From JAYWXI01 sp036016955 (GTDB taxonomy: Bacteria > Bacteroidota > Bacteroidia > Flavobacteriales > Weeksellaceae), in the NCBI RefSeq assembly GCF_036016955.1, contig NZ_JAYWXI010000002.1, positions 186,001 through 250,000 on the forward strand: a stretch of 64,000 nt of DNA, written 5' to 3'. Below are positions 33,025 to 41,915 of this stretch, piece after piece (within the stretch, counting starts at the first letter, position 1; each line of letters begins with the position of its first letter). The notes beneath the pieces are model-generated. The model searched no databases and was not told the DNA's origin. It was given only the letters and a program-made list of their open reading frames with translations. Both the position numbers and the translations under genes were made by a program.

Positions 33025-34128
33025 ATGAGCAAACAATATGACTATCTAATAGTAGGGAGTGGTTTATTTGGAGCAATATTCGCTTGCGAAATGACAAAAA
33101 AAGGCAAGAAATGCCTTGTTATAGAACGTCGTGAGCATATTGCGGGAAATATCTATACAGAAAATATAGAGGGCATTAATGTTCATAAATATGGCGCTCA
33201 TATTTTTCATACAAGTAATAAAGAAGTTTGGGATTATGTAAATTCTTTTGTGGAATTTAACCGATACACTAATTCTCCCATCGCTAACTACAAGGGAAAT
33301 TTGTATAATCTTCCCTTTAACATGAATACTTTCTATCAGCTATGGGGAGTTAAAACCCCTGCTGAAGCTCAAGCAAAAATAGAGGAACAAAGAGCAGAAT
33401 ATAAGCATATTGTTGAGCCTAAAAACCTTGAAGAACAAGCCTTGGTGCTGGGAGGGAAAGATATCTATGAAAAACTAATAAAAGGTTATACTGAGAAGCA
33501 ATGGGGCAGACCTGCTACGGAGATACCCGCTTTTATTATTAGGAGGCTTCCTTTTAGATTTACATTTGATAATAATTATTTTAATGATACTTACCAAGGA
33601 GTACCTAACGGAGGATATACATTGCTGGTAGAAAAAATGTTAGAGGGGATAGAAGTAAGGCTCAATACCGATTATTTTAGCAATCGGGAACATTGGGATT
33701 CCATTGCTGAAACCATTGTTTATACTGGTAAGATAGATGAGTTTTTTGATTTTCAATACGGAGCGCTTGACTATCGTAGTTTGAGATTTGAAACGGAAAT
33801 TTTAGATGAAGCCAATTATCAGGGGAATGCAGTGGTAAATTATACTGAGAGAGAAATACCATTTACTAGAATTATAGAACATAAACATTTTGAATTTGGC
33901 ACACAGCCTAAAACCATTATTACGAGAGAATATCCGCAAGACATGGCTGAAGGAGAGGAAGCATATTATCCAATCAATGATGAGAGAAATCAAGCAGTCT
34001 ATCAGAAATATAAAGCTTTGGCAGACGGATGTGAAAATGTAATTTTTGGCGGAAGGTTGGCTGAGTATAAATACTATGATATGCATCAAGTGGTCGCAAA
34101 GGCACTAGAGATGATCGCATCTATTTAA
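33025..34128 (+). CDS. glf: UDP-galactopyranose mutase
   Basis: FAD enzyme that converts UDP-galactopyranose to UDP-galactofuranose. The 367-residue protein has the Rossmann motif VGSGLFGAIFA (residues 9-19), IERREHIAGNIYTE, HKYGAHIFHTSN, the GYTEKQWGRPATEIPAFIIRR substrate segment and the C-terminal FAD region GRLAEYKYYDMHQVVAKAL. Length and motifs are standard. Galactofuranose is absent from mammals and frequent in bacterial surface glycans; the presence of glf argues that the polymer contains it. Confidence 0.97.
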   Translation: MSKQYDYLIVGSGLFGAIFACEMTKKGKKCLVIERREHIAGNIYTENIEGINVHKYGAHIFHTSNKEVWDYVNSFVEFNRYTNSPIANYKGNLYNLPFNMNTFYQLWGVKTPAEAQAKIEEQRAEYKHIVEPKNLEEQALVLGGKDIYEKLIKGYTEKQWGRPATEIPAFIIRRLPFRFTFDNNYFNDTYQGVPNGGYTLLVEKMLEGIEVRLNTDYFSNREHWDSIAETIVYTGKIDEFFDFQYGALDYRSLRFETEILDEANYQGNAVVNYTEREIPFTRIIEHKHFEFGTQPKTIITREYPQDMAEGEEAYYPINDERNQAVYQKYKALADGCENVIFGGRLAEYKYYDMHQVVAKALEMIASI

Positions 34129-34139
34129 CAAAATAAAAG

Positions 34140-35120
34140 ATGGAAAAACTACTAACCCTTATAGTCCCTATATATAATACGGAAGAGTATTTACCTAAAT
34201 GCTTGGACTCGCTGATAATTAGAGAAAATTTAATGCCGCTTTTGGAAGTGCTTCTGATTATAGACGGAAGCCCGGATAATGCACTGGAAATAGCGCGAGA
34301 GTATGAGGAAAAATACCCTCAAACTTTTAGGGTAATCAACAAGGAAAATGGAGGCTATGGTTCCGTATTAAAAAGAGGAATAGTGGAGGGAAAAGGCAAG
34401 TATTGTAAAGTTCTAGACTCTGACGATTGGTATGATAATCACTCATTTGAAAAATTTGTAGAGCAACTAAAAATTATTGATACAGATGTTGTGGTTACAG
34501 ACTTTGTAAGGGAATATGTTTTTGAAAATCGGTCAGAATTATATAGTTTACCAAAAGTAAAACCTAATAAAGTTTATGGTTTAGATAAAGAGATTAGTGA
34601 ATTAGAAGGAGCGTTTGTGATGCATAGATTAGCGTATAAAACAGATGTGGTGAGACAGGCACAGATAGATTTTCCAGAAAAAATATTTTATACGGATACT
34701 CTTTTTGCTTCTTTACCCCTTTTTTTCGCTAAAGATTTATATTACATAGATAGTCCTCTATACAGATACCTGATAGGAAGAGATGGACAAACCGTAGCTC
34801 CTGCTACCATAAGAAAAAATAGAAAAGGAGTGGAAACGGTTATTAGGTATTATTACCAAAGATATACGCAGCATAAATCTCAAATGACTGAAGAAAAGAG
34901 GAAATTTATTTTGTCTTCTATTAAGACCTTCTTCCAAATGTACTATAAAATTTTAGTTCATTTAGATTTTTCTAGTGCAAAAAAAGAATTGGCGGAGTGG
35001 CATTCTTTTGTAAAAAAAACACCAGAATATAAGGTGTTTTCGGATGTCAAATTAGTGAAGTACTATAGTGTATTACCTTATTTTGTATTTAGATATTCCT
35101 CATTTCTTTGGAGAAATTAG
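34140..35120 (+). CDS. GT2 family glycosyltransferase
   Basis: A 326-residue GT-A enzyme. It opens with LTLIVPIYNTEEYLPKCLDSLI, has LIIDGSPDNALEIA, and the metal-binding CKVLDSDDWYD (DxDD type) near residue 95. The C-terminal part includes FYTDTLFASLPLFFAKDLYYID, a pattern common in capsule GT2 enzymes. The acceptor and donor are not predictable. It starts 11 bp after glf, so a galactofuranosyltransferase role is conceivable but unproven. Confidence 0.88.
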   Translation: MEKLLTLIVPIYNTEEYLPKCLDSLIIRENLMPLLEVLLIIDGSPDNALEIAREYEEKYPQTFRVINKENGGYGSVLKRGIVEGKGKYCKVLDSDDWYDNHSFEKFVEQLKIIDTDVVVTDFVREYVFENRSELYSLPKVKPNKVYGLDKEISELEGAFVMHRLAYKTDVVRQAQIDFPEKIFYTDTLFASLPLFFAKDLYYIDSPLYRYLIGRDGQTVAPATIRKNRKGVETVIRYYYQRYTQHKSQMTEEKRKFILSSIKTFFQMYYKILVHLDFSSAKKELAEWHSFVKKTPEYKVFSDVKLVKYYSVLPYFVFRYSSFLWRN

Positions 35121-35149
35121 ACAATTATAATTAAATTATTTATATAAAT

Positions 35150-36427
35150 ATGAATCTAATTAAAACTGTTATTAATATTTCCGAAAAAATAATAGGAAAG
35201 GACAATTTTTTCAGACTTAAACTTATTAAATTAAAATATATTCATCAGAAAGAATTGAAGAGAATAAGAAAAAAAGAAAAAATTAATGTAGTATTTTTTC
35301 TTATACATCATGCTGTATGGAAATACGAAAAATTATATCATTTATTTGAAAATGACCCTCGTTTTGCCCCTTCTATTTTAGTATGTCCATATATGATGTA
35401 TAGTAGTGATGTAATGCATAAGGATATGAATAATGCTTATGAAATATTTAAAAAGGAAGGATATAACGTAAAAAAGGCTCTAAAAGAAGATAACACTTGG
35501 GTAGATGTAAAGGAAGAATTGCAGTCTGATATTATATTTTTTGGTAACCCTCACTTTATTACAAAGCCTCATTATTATATCTATTATTTAAAAAATATAT
35601 TAAGTTGTTATGTCCCTTATAATTTTGGGAACTCTCATATGTTGAATATGTTCCATAATCAAGATTTTCATAATCTACTTTGGAAACTTTTTGCAGAGAC
35701 CGAAATTCATAAACAATATTCTGTAAAAACAGCAAGGAATAAAGGTGATAATGTTGTTGTAACAGGGTTTCCTGGTACTGATGTATTTTTAGAAACACAA
35801 AATAAATCATTTGAAAATTTATGGAAGCATCCTCATACCAAAAAAATTCTTTGGTCTCCTCACCACACGATAGACGATAATAAGGATTTTATAAGTTTCT
35901 CTTCATTTAATACATACCACGAAGAGATATTCTCTTTATTAGAAAAATACAAAGGAAAACTTGAAATTATATTTAAACCTCATCCTCTATTAAAGTTAAA
36001 ACTTTATGATGACCCTGATTGGGGAAAAGAAAAAACTGATACTTATTTTTCTCGTTGGGAAACACATCCATATGGAGGTTTAAGTTTGGGTAGATATGAA
36101 GATTTATTTTTATCCTCTGATGCTATGATACACGATTCTGGTTCATTTTTAATAGAGTATTTATACACAGAAAAGCCTGTATTAAGAACAGACAGAGATG
36201 ATAGTATTTGTGATAGGCTTAATTCTTTTGGAAAAATGGCATATAATGTTCATTATATAGCGAAAAACTTAAATGATATTGAACAGTTTATTGGAATGAT
36301 TATCAATAGCTCAGAAGATACCTTGAAAGAAAAAAGAAAAGAATTTAAACAGCAGTTTCTCCTTCCTCCAAACGGCAAAACTGCAAGTGAAAACATATAT
36401 AATTTTATTAAATCTCAATTGGAATAA
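35150..36427 (+). CDS. CDP-glycerol glycerophosphotransferase-like protein
   Basis: A 425-residue TagB/TagF-type protein. The N-terminal half (KINVVFFLIHHAVWKYEKLYHLFE) is divergent. The C-terminal half carries the family marks: ILWSPHHTID, EIIFKPHPLL, and the HDSGSFLIEYLYTEKPVLR segment, where the Ser/Gly-rich loop binds CDP-glycerol or a similar CDP-polyol. Its stop overlaps the start of the tagD-like gene by one base (TAATG), tying enzyme and donor synthesis together. It would transfer glycerol phosphate onto a glycan or build short polyglycerol phosphate. Very AT-rich. Confidence 0.8.
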   Translation: MNLIKTVINISEKIIGKDNFFRLKLIKLKYIHQKELKRIRKKEKINVVFFLIHHAVWKYEKLYHLFENDPRFAPSILVCPYMMYSSDVMHKDMNNAYEIFKKEGYNVKKALKEDNTWVDVKEELQSDIIFFGNPHFITKPHYYIYYLKNILSCYVPYNFGNSHMLNMFHNQDFHNLLWKLFAETEIHKQYSVKTARNKGDNVVVTGFPGTDVFLETQNKSFENLWKHPHTKKILWSPHHTIDDNKDFISFSSFNTYHEEIFSLLEKYKGKLEIIFKPHPLLKLKLYDDPDWGKEKTDTYFSRWETHPYGGLSLGRYEDLFLSSDAMIHDSGSFLIEYLYTEKPVLRTDRDDSICDRLNSFGKMAYNVHYIAKNLNDIEQFIGMIINSSEDTLKEKRKEFKQQFLLPPNGKTASENIYNFIKSQLE

Positions 36428-36837
36428 TGAAAAAAGTTTTGACTTATGGCACATTTGATTTGATTCATAGAGGGCATATCAATATATTAAAAAGAGCCAA
36501 AGCATTAGGGGACTATCTCATCGTGGGGCTATCTTCGGATGAGTTTAATGACCTGAAAGGTAAAAAAAGTTATTATACCTTTGAAGAAAGAAAATATATA
36601 TTAGAGGCTATCAGTTATGTAGATTTAGTAATAAAAGAAGATTCTTGGGCGCAGAAAAAAAATGATATAAAAGAGCACGAAATAGATGTTTTCGTTATGG
36701 GTAATGACTGGGAAGGAAAGTTTGACGATTTAAAAGATCTATGTGAAATAGTATATTTACCGCGTACAGAAAACATTTCTACAACCAAAATAAAAAGGGA
36801 TTTAAAAAATGATAAAGCCACACATCATCAATTTTAA
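36427..36837 (+). CDS. tagD: Glycerol-3-phosphate cytidylyltransferase
   Basis: Makes CDP-glycerol from CTP and glycerol 3-phosphate. The 136-residue protein has the nucleotidyltransferase HxGH motif (YGTFDLIHRGH, His14 and His17), the FVMGNDWEGKFD segment and the RTENISTTKIK signature (RTxGISTTxIK type). These are diagnostic of TagD-type cytidylyltransferases. Adjacent CDP-glycerol transferase upstream confirms the role. The last 29 bp overlap the fdtA-like gene in another frame. Confidence 0.92.
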   Translation: MKKVLTYGTFDLIHRGHINILKRAKALGDYLIVGLSSDEFNDLKGKKSYYTFEERKYILEAISYVDLVIKEDSWAQKKNDIKEHEIDVFVMGNDWEGKFDDLKDLCEIVYLPRTENISTTKIKRDLKNDKATHHQF

Positions 36838-37213
36838 TAAAATAGGTTCTTCACAATTAGGGTACATTACTATTGTAGAAGGTCAAAAGAATGTACCTTT
36901 TGAGGTAAAGCGAGTATATTGGACCTATCACACCCCCCAAGATGTAGTAAGAGGTGGGCATGCACATAAAGCATTAGAGCAAATTATATTTGCTGTTTCT
37001 GGTGCCATTACATTTAATACCGAGGATAAAGAAGGGAATAAAGAAACCTTTGTATTAGACCATCCTTCCAAAGGGCTTTATATTCCAAAACTTATTTGGA
37101 GAGATATACATTTTACACATAATGCAGTTTTGCTATGTCTTGCTTCAGAATATTATACAGAAGATGATTATTTTAGGGATTATCGAGAATTTTTAGAATA
37201 TGAAGGAGATTAG
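36809..37213 (+). CDS. fdtA: FdtA-type sugar 3,4-ketoisomerase (WxcM-like cupin)
   Basis: A 134-residue cupin converting dTDP-4-keto-6-deoxyglucose to the 3-keto isomer. The N-terminus INFNKIGSSQLGYITIVEG, VKRVYWTYHTPQDVVRGGHAHKAL with the catalytic His pair, and the C-terminal LASEYYTEDDYFRDYREFL match FdtA/QdtA proteins. It overlaps tagD by 29 bp and the next acetyltransferase by 14 bp. With the aminotransferase at 38677 it should yield dTDP-3-amino-3,6-dideoxyhexose (Fuc3N or Qui3N type). FdtA and QdtA differ in C4 stereochemistry, which I cannot decide by eye. Confidence 0.88.
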   Translation: MIKPHIINFNKIGSSQLGYITIVEGQKNVPFEVKRVYWTYHTPQDVVRGGHAHKALEQIIFAVSGAITFNTEDKEGNKETFVLDHPSKGLYIPKLIWRDIHFTHNAVLLCLASEYYTEDDYFRDYREFLEYEGD

Positions 37214-37661
37214 TTTTATTGTATACAATCGTGAGGTTTTAGAGAAATCTTGGGAGTGGCTGAATGATCCCGAAGTAAAGTATTTAACCATGACGCCTGA
37301 TTTTACTAAAGAAGAACAACTTTCTTGGTTTAACCAGTTAAATAATAATTCTCATTACTTTGTTAAAGGAGTTTTATTTCAAAAGCAGATTATAGGAGTA
37401 GTTGGATTGAAAAAAATAAATCTTGACGAAAAAACGGCTGAATATTTTGGTTATATTGGAGAGAAAAAATACTGGGGAAAAGGCATTGGGAAAGAAATGA
37501 TGAACTTCATAAAAGAATATGCAAAAGAAAAATTAGGACTTAATTCTTTATATTTAAAAGTTATTTTAGATAATACAAGAGCAATAAAGGCTTATGAAAA
37601 AATGGGATTCAGAGAATTTAGAAGAGATAATAATATAATAGAGATGATAAACGAGATTTGA
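37200..37661 (+). CDS. GNAT family N-acetyltransferase
   Basis: A 153-residue GNAT protein with the acetyl-CoA loop KKYWGKGIGKEMMNFI (R/Q-x-x-G-x-G/A type) around residues 90-105 and the C-terminal LDNTRAIKAYEKMGF strand-helix. It overlaps fdtA and lies upstream of the aminotransferase gene, so it could N-acetylate the 3-amino sugar, a step done by hexapeptide enzymes (FdtC) in the best-known pathways. That assignment is inference from context. Confidence 0.85.
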   Translation: MKEISFIVYNREVLEKSWEWLNDPEVKYLTMTPDFTKEEQLSWFNQLNNNSHYFVKGVLFQKQIIGVVGLKKINLDEKTAEYFGYIGEKKYWGKGIGKEMMNFIKEYAKEKLGLNSLYLKVILDNTRAIKAYEKMGFREFRRDNNIIEMINEI

Positions 37662-37662
37662 A

Positions 37663-38619
37663 ATGGAAATTGTAAGCCTTAATAAAAATACATACAAAAG
37701 TATCTTTAAGACTTTTACAAATGTTTTTTGTAGTATAGATTTTGCTGATTTAAATGCACACTTTTTCGAAGAAATTCGATATTTAGCATTTGTTGAAAAT
37801 GGTAAATACAAAGCTGGACTTATTTTAGGAAAAAAAGATTCAACTCTATATGCCCCCACAAAAGCTCCTTTTTCTGGTTTTAACAAAATCAATGATACTT
37901 CTTTAGAAAGTTTAGACAAAATATTACCCTTGCTACAAGACTATGCTAAGGAACAAACTTTAGATATAAGCATTACACTACCACCTATTATTTATGATAA
38001 CGATTTTTATAATCATTGTATAAGTGCGTTTTTTCGCTCAGAGTTCCAAGCAAAAAATGTGGATTTAAATTTTCATTTAGATGTAAAAAAACTACAAAAA
38101 GACTATAAGAATCTTATTCCTCGTGCAGGAAGAAAAAACTTGAATAATGGACTAAAATCCCCAAAAATAGAACTTTTATCCTCTAATGATAAAGATTTTA
38201 TAGAAAAAGTATATTCTATTATCAAGACTAATAGAGATTTTAAAGGCTATCCTTTAAGAATGACTTTAGAGCAAATTTTGAATACAATAGAAATCATCAA
38301 GGCAGATTTTTTCATCCTAAAGGTTGATAATGAAGCTGTAGCTGCTGCCCAAGTTTTTCATGTAGCAGAGGGTGTTGTACAAGTCATATATTGGGGAGAC
38401 CTTCCTCATTTTGAAACATTAAGGCCAATGAATGTCCTTGCATATAAAATCTTAAAATATTATGCTGATTTTGGGATTAACGTTATAGATATTGGTCCTT
38501 CCTCCGAGAATAGCATCCCAAGTTATGGACTATGCAACTTTAAATCCAATATTGGCTGTGATACTTCATTGAAATATCAGTTTATTCTAAGAAGTAACTA
38601 TCCTTCTAAAGAAAAATGA
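37663..38619 (+). CDS. FemAB/GNAT-like acyltransferase-fold protein
   Basis: A 318-residue protein that begins one base after the GNAT stop. The C-terminal half (ADFFILKVDNEAVAAAQVFHV, GVVQVIYWGDLPHF, then AYKILKYYADFGINVIDIGPS) resembles the second GNAT fold of FemAB/BioF2-like or peptidoglycan-bridge-type acyltransferases; NLIPRAGRKNLNNGLKS fits the central RRxIRxA-type segment of that family. A role in acylating the amino sugar with an unusual acyl or aminoacyl group is possible. Specificity is unknown. Confidence 0.6.
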   Translation: MEIVSLNKNTYKSIFKTFTNVFCSIDFADLNAHFFEEIRYLAFVENGKYKAGLILGKKDSTLYAPTKAPFSGFNKINDTSLESLDKILPLLQDYAKEQTLDISITLPPIIYDNDFYNHCISAFFRSEFQAKNVDLNFHLDVKKLQKDYKNLIPRAGRKNLNNGLKSPKIELLSSNDKDFIEKVYSIIKTNRDFKGYPLRMTLEQILNTIEIIKADFFILKVDNEAVAAAQVFHVAEGVVQVIYWGDLPHFETLRPMNVLAYKILKYYADFGINVIDIGPSSENSIPSYGLCNFKSNIGCDTSLKYQFILRSNYPSKEK

Positions 38620-38676
38620 TCCCCGAAAGTAGTACAAAAAATATATCCGATAAAAAATAATCACCTTATTATTAAA

Positions 38677-39777
38677 ATGATTAAATTCTTAGACTTACAA
38701 AAAATTAACCTACTATACCAGCAAGAAATGGAAGAACGACTTTTGCAAACATTCCGTAGTGGTTGGTATTTGCTAGGTAGCGAAGTGAAAACCTTTGAGC
38801 AACATTTGGCACAATATATCGGTTCACCCAATGCTATTGGAGTTGCTAATGGATTAGATGCCCTCCGCCTCATCTTAAAGGCCTATATCTCCATGGGGAT
38901 AATGCAACCGGGTGATGAAGTAATTGTACCTGCCAACACCTATATTGCCTCCATTTTAGCCATTTCCGACAATGGATTGAAACCCGTTTTAGTGGAACCT
39001 AATCCCAAAACTTTCAACATTGATATAGATAAAATAGAAGAGCATATCACACCAAAGACCAAAGCCATTATGATCGTACATCTTTACGGGAGAGTCGTTT
39101 GGTCTGAACAGTTGGAAAGCATTGCCAGAAAACATCAGTTAAAAATCATTGAAGACAATGCACAAGCTATTGGGGCAAGATGGAACAACATCAAAACAGG
39201 TCATCTCGGAGATGCAGCAGGGTTTAGTTTTTATCCTGGTAAAAACCTTGGAGCCTTAGGCGATGCTGGAGCTGTAACGACAAAAGACAATGATTTAGCA
39301 AAAACCATCAGAGCTTTAGCCAATTATGGTTCTAACGTAAAGTATGTGAATATTTACCAAGGTTTAAACTCTCGTTTGGACGAACTACAAGCGGCGGTAT
39401 TAGATGTAAAACTAAAATACATTGACCAAGAAAATGAAGCGAGAAGAAGAGTGGCAAAACGCTTCATCTCTGAGATAAAAAACCCTAAGATTATCTTACC
39501 AGAATATCCAACAGAGGAAAAAGAAATGGTATGGCATGTTTTCGTTATAGAATGTCAGCAAAGAGATAAACTACAAAATTACCTCACAGAGAATGGTGTA
39601 CAGACCATCATCCACTATCCTATTCCACCACACAAACAAGAAGCCTATAAAGAATACAACCACCTCTCTTTCCCCATTACAGAGCGAATGAGCCAGAAGG
39701 TATTAAGTCTACCTATTTCTTCTATATTAACAGATGAAGAAATAAGTAAAATCATTGATATTGTAAATAAATTTTAG
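38677..39777 (+). CDS. fdtB: DegT/DnrJ/EryC1 aminotransferase (FdtB type)
   Basis: PLP-dependent sugar aminotransferase of 366 residues. Marks: FRSGWYLLGSEVKTFE, the NGLDALRLIL loop, PANTYIASILAI, EDNAQAIGA and the PLP-lysine motif FYPGKNLGALGDAGAV (Lys about residue 189), then GLNSRLDELQAAVL. It should aminate the 3-keto sugar made by the FdtA-like protein to dTDP-3-amino-3,6-dideoxyhexose. rmlA and rmlB, needed to make the starting sugar, are not in the window and must lie elsewhere. Confidence 0.9.
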   Translation: MIKFLDLQKINLLYQQEMEERLLQTFRSGWYLLGSEVKTFEQHLAQYIGSPNAIGVANGLDALRLILKAYISMGIMQPGDEVIVPANTYIASILAISDNGLKPVLVEPNPKTFNIDIDKIEEHITPKTKAIMIVHLYGRVVWSEQLESIARKHQLKIIEDNAQAIGARWNNIKTGHLGDAAGFSFYPGKNLGALGDAGAVTTKDNDLAKTIRALANYGSNVKYVNIYQGLNSRLDELQAAVLDVKLKYIDQENEARRRVAKRFISEIKNPKIILPEYPTEEKEMVWHVFVIECQQRDKLQNYLTENGVQTIIHYPIPPHKQEAYKEYNHLSFPITERMSQKVLSLPISSILTDEEISKIIDIVNKF

Positions 39778-39780
39778 ACA

Positions 39781-40689
39781 ATGGAACAAGCATTAGTTAG
39801 TATCATCGTGGTATCCTACAATCACTCCCTGTATATTAAGGAGTGTCTAGATAGTATAAAATCTCAAACTCATACTAATATTGAGCTCATAGTAGCAGAT
39901 GATGCCTCTAAAGACAATTCTGTTGAAATTTTTGAAAACTGGCTTTCGGAAAATAATTACTTTGCAAAGAAAAATTTCCATAAAGAAAATACCGGACTTG
40001 CCACCACTCTTAATGAATGTATGGAAATGGTGACTGGAAAATATATAAAACTTATTGCTGCTGATGATTATTTGCATCCACAATCCATAGAAAAATGTTT
40101 AGCTAAATTTAATGAAAACGATAAACTTGGATTTGTGTTTTCAGATACTTATTTTGTAGATAAGCACTCCAATCTATTGGATAGAAATCTATTTTCTAGA
40201 GAATTGTATTCTCTCCCTTACGAGCAATTAAAAGATGAATTGATGAATAAATGCTTTATTTGTGGACCTACTATATTAATCTCTTGTAAAGCGTGGACAG
40301 AAGCTGGTAAATATAATCCTACCAAAATAGTAGAAGATTATGACAGATGGCTAAGGATAATAACTATGGGGTATGAATTCGGTGTTGTCATAGAAAAGCT
40401 AGCCTATTATCGTTCTCATGGAGAGAATATTTCTTCTAAAAGCAATGGAAAATTACAAGAAGAGGTTTTTATGCTCAACTTCAAATACTCTACAAGAAAA
40501 CTATTTCTAAATACTGAAATTGAAAATATCTATTTAAGAACTTCTCACCGATATAGTAGAGAGTTTTTTGATGTTTATAAAAAATATAAATATTGCGATG
40601 ATTTTTCCTATTTTTTTATAAAGAATGATATGCAATTTGCCCTTAAAGTATATAGAATAGTTAAACAAAAATTAAGTATCAAAAACTAA
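39781..40689 (+). CDS. GT2 family glycosyltransferase
   Basis: A 302-residue GT-A enzyme beginning 3 bp after the aminotransferase gene. It has VSIIVVSYNHSLYIKECLDSIKSQTHTNIELIVADD, KYIKLIAADDYLHP as the metal-site region, and EDYDRWLRIITMGYEFGVV, the typical ED-W acceptor motif. Its position suggests it could add the amino sugar, but the substrate is not readable from sequence. Confidence 0.9.
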   Translation: MEQALVSIIVVSYNHSLYIKECLDSIKSQTHTNIELIVADDASKDNSVEIFENWLSENNYFAKKNFHKENTGLATTLNECMEMVTGKYIKLIAADDYLHPQSIEKCLAKFNENDKLGFVFSDTYFVDKHSNLLDRNLFSRELYSLPYEQLKDELMNKCFICGPTILISCKAWTEAGKYNPTKIVEDYDRWLRIITMGYEFGVVIEKLAYYRSHGENISSKSNGKLQEEVFMLNFKYSTRKLFLNTEIENIYLRTSHRYSREFFDVYKKYKYCDDFSYFFIKNDMQFALKVYRIVKQKLSIKN

Positions 40690-40691
40690 GA

Positions 40692-41849
40692 ATGAATATT
40701 GTTTATTTTTTTCCAAACTTGAAGGATGCTGCGGGCACCGAAAGAATGCTAAATATTAAAGCAAATTATTTGGCGGATGTGCTGGGGTACAACGTAACGA
40801 TAATTACTTATAGGCAGTATGATGATCCTATTTTCTTTAAGTTTAGTGAGAAAATAAAAATGATTCATTTTGATATTCCGGATCCTACACGAGACCTGAA
40901 AAACTTTCCCAGTGCAGAGAGAAGAAAGTTGTATAAAAACTTTATGGCAACTTACCGAAAAAAAGTGGAGGATTATCTGTACCATAATCCTACGGATATT
41001 GCGATTTCGATGTATTTTGGTGCGGAACACAAGTTTTTACCCTTGATAAAAGACGGGAGTAAAAAAGTAATGGAATACCATTTTCATTTTGATATTACAC
41101 CGTTTAGTAAAATTTTAAAATCCGGTTGGTCTTTGCAAAATTTAAAGGCTAAAATTTTAACCAAATTGTTCCAAAGAACGCTTAACAAGTTTGATAAAAT
41201 TGTAGTGCTTACGGAAGAAGACGAAAAAGCGTGGAGTCACTATTTTGATAATGTAACCAATATTCCCAATCCGATCACGATAGAACCTATTACCACAGAT
41301 TATAAGACTAAAAGAGTGCTTGCGGTGGGAAGATTTGTTGAACAAAAGGGATTCGACTATCTTATTGATGCTTGGGCAATTATAGCAAAAAAACATCCAA
41401 AGTGGAGTCTATATATATACGGTTGGGGAGATTTAAAACATGACCTTCAGCGGCAAATAGAAAAGTTAGATTTAGTAGATTCAGTTACTCTATTTCCCCC
41501 TAATAAAGAAATTAATAAGGTCTATGCTTCTCACTCTGTCTACGCTCTAAGTTCTAGATTTGAAGGTTTTGGTCTAGTTTTATGTGAAGCTTTATCTTGC
41601 GGTTTGTCTCCTGTAGCCTTCGCTTGTAAAAATGGACCTAAAGATATGATGGGAGAGAGTAAATTGGAAAACTTTTTAGTAGAGCCCAATAATGTAGAAA
41701 CTTTTGCAGAAAAATTAAGCGAATTAATGGAAAGCGAGGTTTTAAGAAAGGAAATGTCAGAAGAGGCATTGAGAGTATCAAAACGCTACGAAATGCCTAA
41801 TATTATGAAAAAATGGGAAGGATTGTTTAGAAATTTAGTGAAGAAATAG
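40692..41849 (+). CDS. GT4 family glycosyltransferase
   Basis: A 385-residue GT-B enzyme. N-terminal PNLKDAAGTERMLNIKANYLA with the donor-side loop, C-terminal RVLAVGRFVEQKGFDYLIDAWAII, then SRFEGFGLVLCEALSCGLSPVAF carrying the EX7E motif. It lies 2 bp after the GT2 gene. Resembles capsule/O-antigen GT4 enzymes that use UDP-Gal or UDP-GlcNAc, without certainty. Confidence 0.9.
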   Translation: MNIVYFFPNLKDAAGTERMLNIKANYLADVLGYNVTIITYRQYDDPIFFKFSEKIKMIHFDIPDPTRDLKNFPSAERRKLYKNFMATYRKKVEDYLYHNPTDIAISMYFGAEHKFLPLIKDGSKKVMEYHFHFDITPFSKILKSGWSLQNLKAKILTKLFQRTLNKFDKIVVLTEEDEKAWSHYFDNVTNIPNPITIEPITTDYKTKRVLAVGRFVEQKGFDYLIDAWAIIAKKHPKWSLYIYGWGDLKHDLQRQIEKLDLVDSVTLFPPNKEINKVYASHSVYALSSRFEGFGLVLCEALSCGLSPVAFACKNGPKDMMGESKLENFLVEPNNVETFAEKLSELMESEVLRKEMSEEALRVSKRYEMPNIMKKWEGLFRNLVKK

Positions 41850-41915
41850 ACATTATTATGAATATACTTATGGAAGATTTTAATAAATATTTGATATACT
41901 TGTAATTACTATACT

